32,271 nucleotides of DNA from Bacteroidota bacterium. Lineage in GTDB: Bacteria; Bacteroidota; Bacteroidia; Cytophagales; Cyclobacteriaceae. A program made the position numbers and the translations under genes. The DNA lies in NCBI GenBank assembly GCA_018267135.1, contig JAFDZA010000006.1, positions 1 through 32,271 of the forward strand, given 5' to 3'. The first letter of the stretch is position 1. Each line of letters begins with the position of its first letter. Below the pieces are notes generated by a model that saw nothing but the letters and a program-made list of their open reading frames with translations, was not told the DNA's origin and did not search any database. Positions 32,161 through 32,271 of this stretch are shown in pieces.

Positions 32161-32271
32161 CGTTTGGGGAAGGGTTTAAGATCTGAAGAGGTTTTAGGCT
32201 TTCGGAGTTTGGGGAACCAGGCTTAAAGTTCATTGAACAGATGAGGTTGATAGCGGGCCCGCGAGCACCTG
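32161..32271 (+). other. 5' end of an unidentified transcript, possibly a structured RNA
   Basis: The sequence after the promoter is G-rich and holds a near-repeat, GTTTGGGGAAGGGTTTAAG (32162-32180) and GTTTGGGGAACCAGGCTTAAAG (32207-32228), and the palindrome GCGGGCCCGC (32253-32262). No tRNA, tmRNA, RNase P or SRP core is recognisable in the part present. An ATG at 32241 opens a frame of ten codons to the window edge, so a leader of a downstream gene is the alternative. Confidence 0.35.

Overview
The window reads as a chromosome segment of a Bacteroidota bacterium, most likely of the Cytophagales/Chitinophagales type. The evidence is a fused CcoN-CcoO oxidase subunit, a SusC-like TonB-dependent receptor with a carboxypeptidase-regulatory-like N-terminus, a receiver-CRP fusion regulator, a DUF4105 protein, promoters of the TTG-N19/20-TAnnTTTG class, and the near absence of Shine-Dalgarno sequences. 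No rRNA, tRNA, CRISPR array or intact transposon was found.

Positions 1-1149 are mostly non-coding. They hold a decayed IS200/RAYT-type transposase fragment bracketed by hairpin repeats, a doubtful small ORF, and one copy of a second intergenic repeat. Positions 1150-7328 (+) form a compact cluster: a diheme cytochrome c, a MauG/cytochrome-c-peroxidase-like diheme enzyme, a beta-helix protein with a C-terminal cytochrome c domain, and a large TonB-dependent receptor. Positions 7490-12490 hold a terminator and four genes for mostly secreted proteins of unknown function, two of them paralogues built from a repeated lipocalin-like domain. Repeats lie on both sides, and two of them are direct copies of repeats in the first kilobase.

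Positions 12550-25609 are a respiratory and low-oxygen block. A small universal stress protein diverges from a PAS histidine kinase with FixL-like residues. The kinase is followed by a response regulator that joins a receiver to a CRP/FNR-type DNA-binding module. On the minus strand follow ccoNO-ccoQ-ccoP-ccoG-ccoH and a TauE/SafE (DsbD_2-like) membrane protein. A second minus-strand operon, separated from the first by a plus-strand DUF1003 gene, encodes a tandem-Usp protein, the CcoI copper ATPase and CcoS. Together these genes can build, load with copper and probably regulate a cbb3 oxidase. Two TTG-N8-CAA palindromes that resemble FNR boxes lie upstream of the usp-ccoI-ccoS operon.

Positions 26049-32105 are more housekeeping in character: a metallo-beta-lactamase/beta-CASP RNA-processing-type enzyme, a DUF4105 membrane protein, a radical SAM/SPASM protein, and a fur-STAS-purA run. 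The window ends just downstream of a consensus promoter that starts an unidentified transcript, possibly a structured RNA, cut off by the window edge.

No wholly new system can be demonstrated from sequence alone. The best candidates for follow-up are the diheme enzyme/beta-helix-cytochrome/TonB receptor cluster, the condensed FixL-FixJ/K-like pair beside the cbb3 genes, and the alternating REP-like repeats that bracket the two accessory cassettes.
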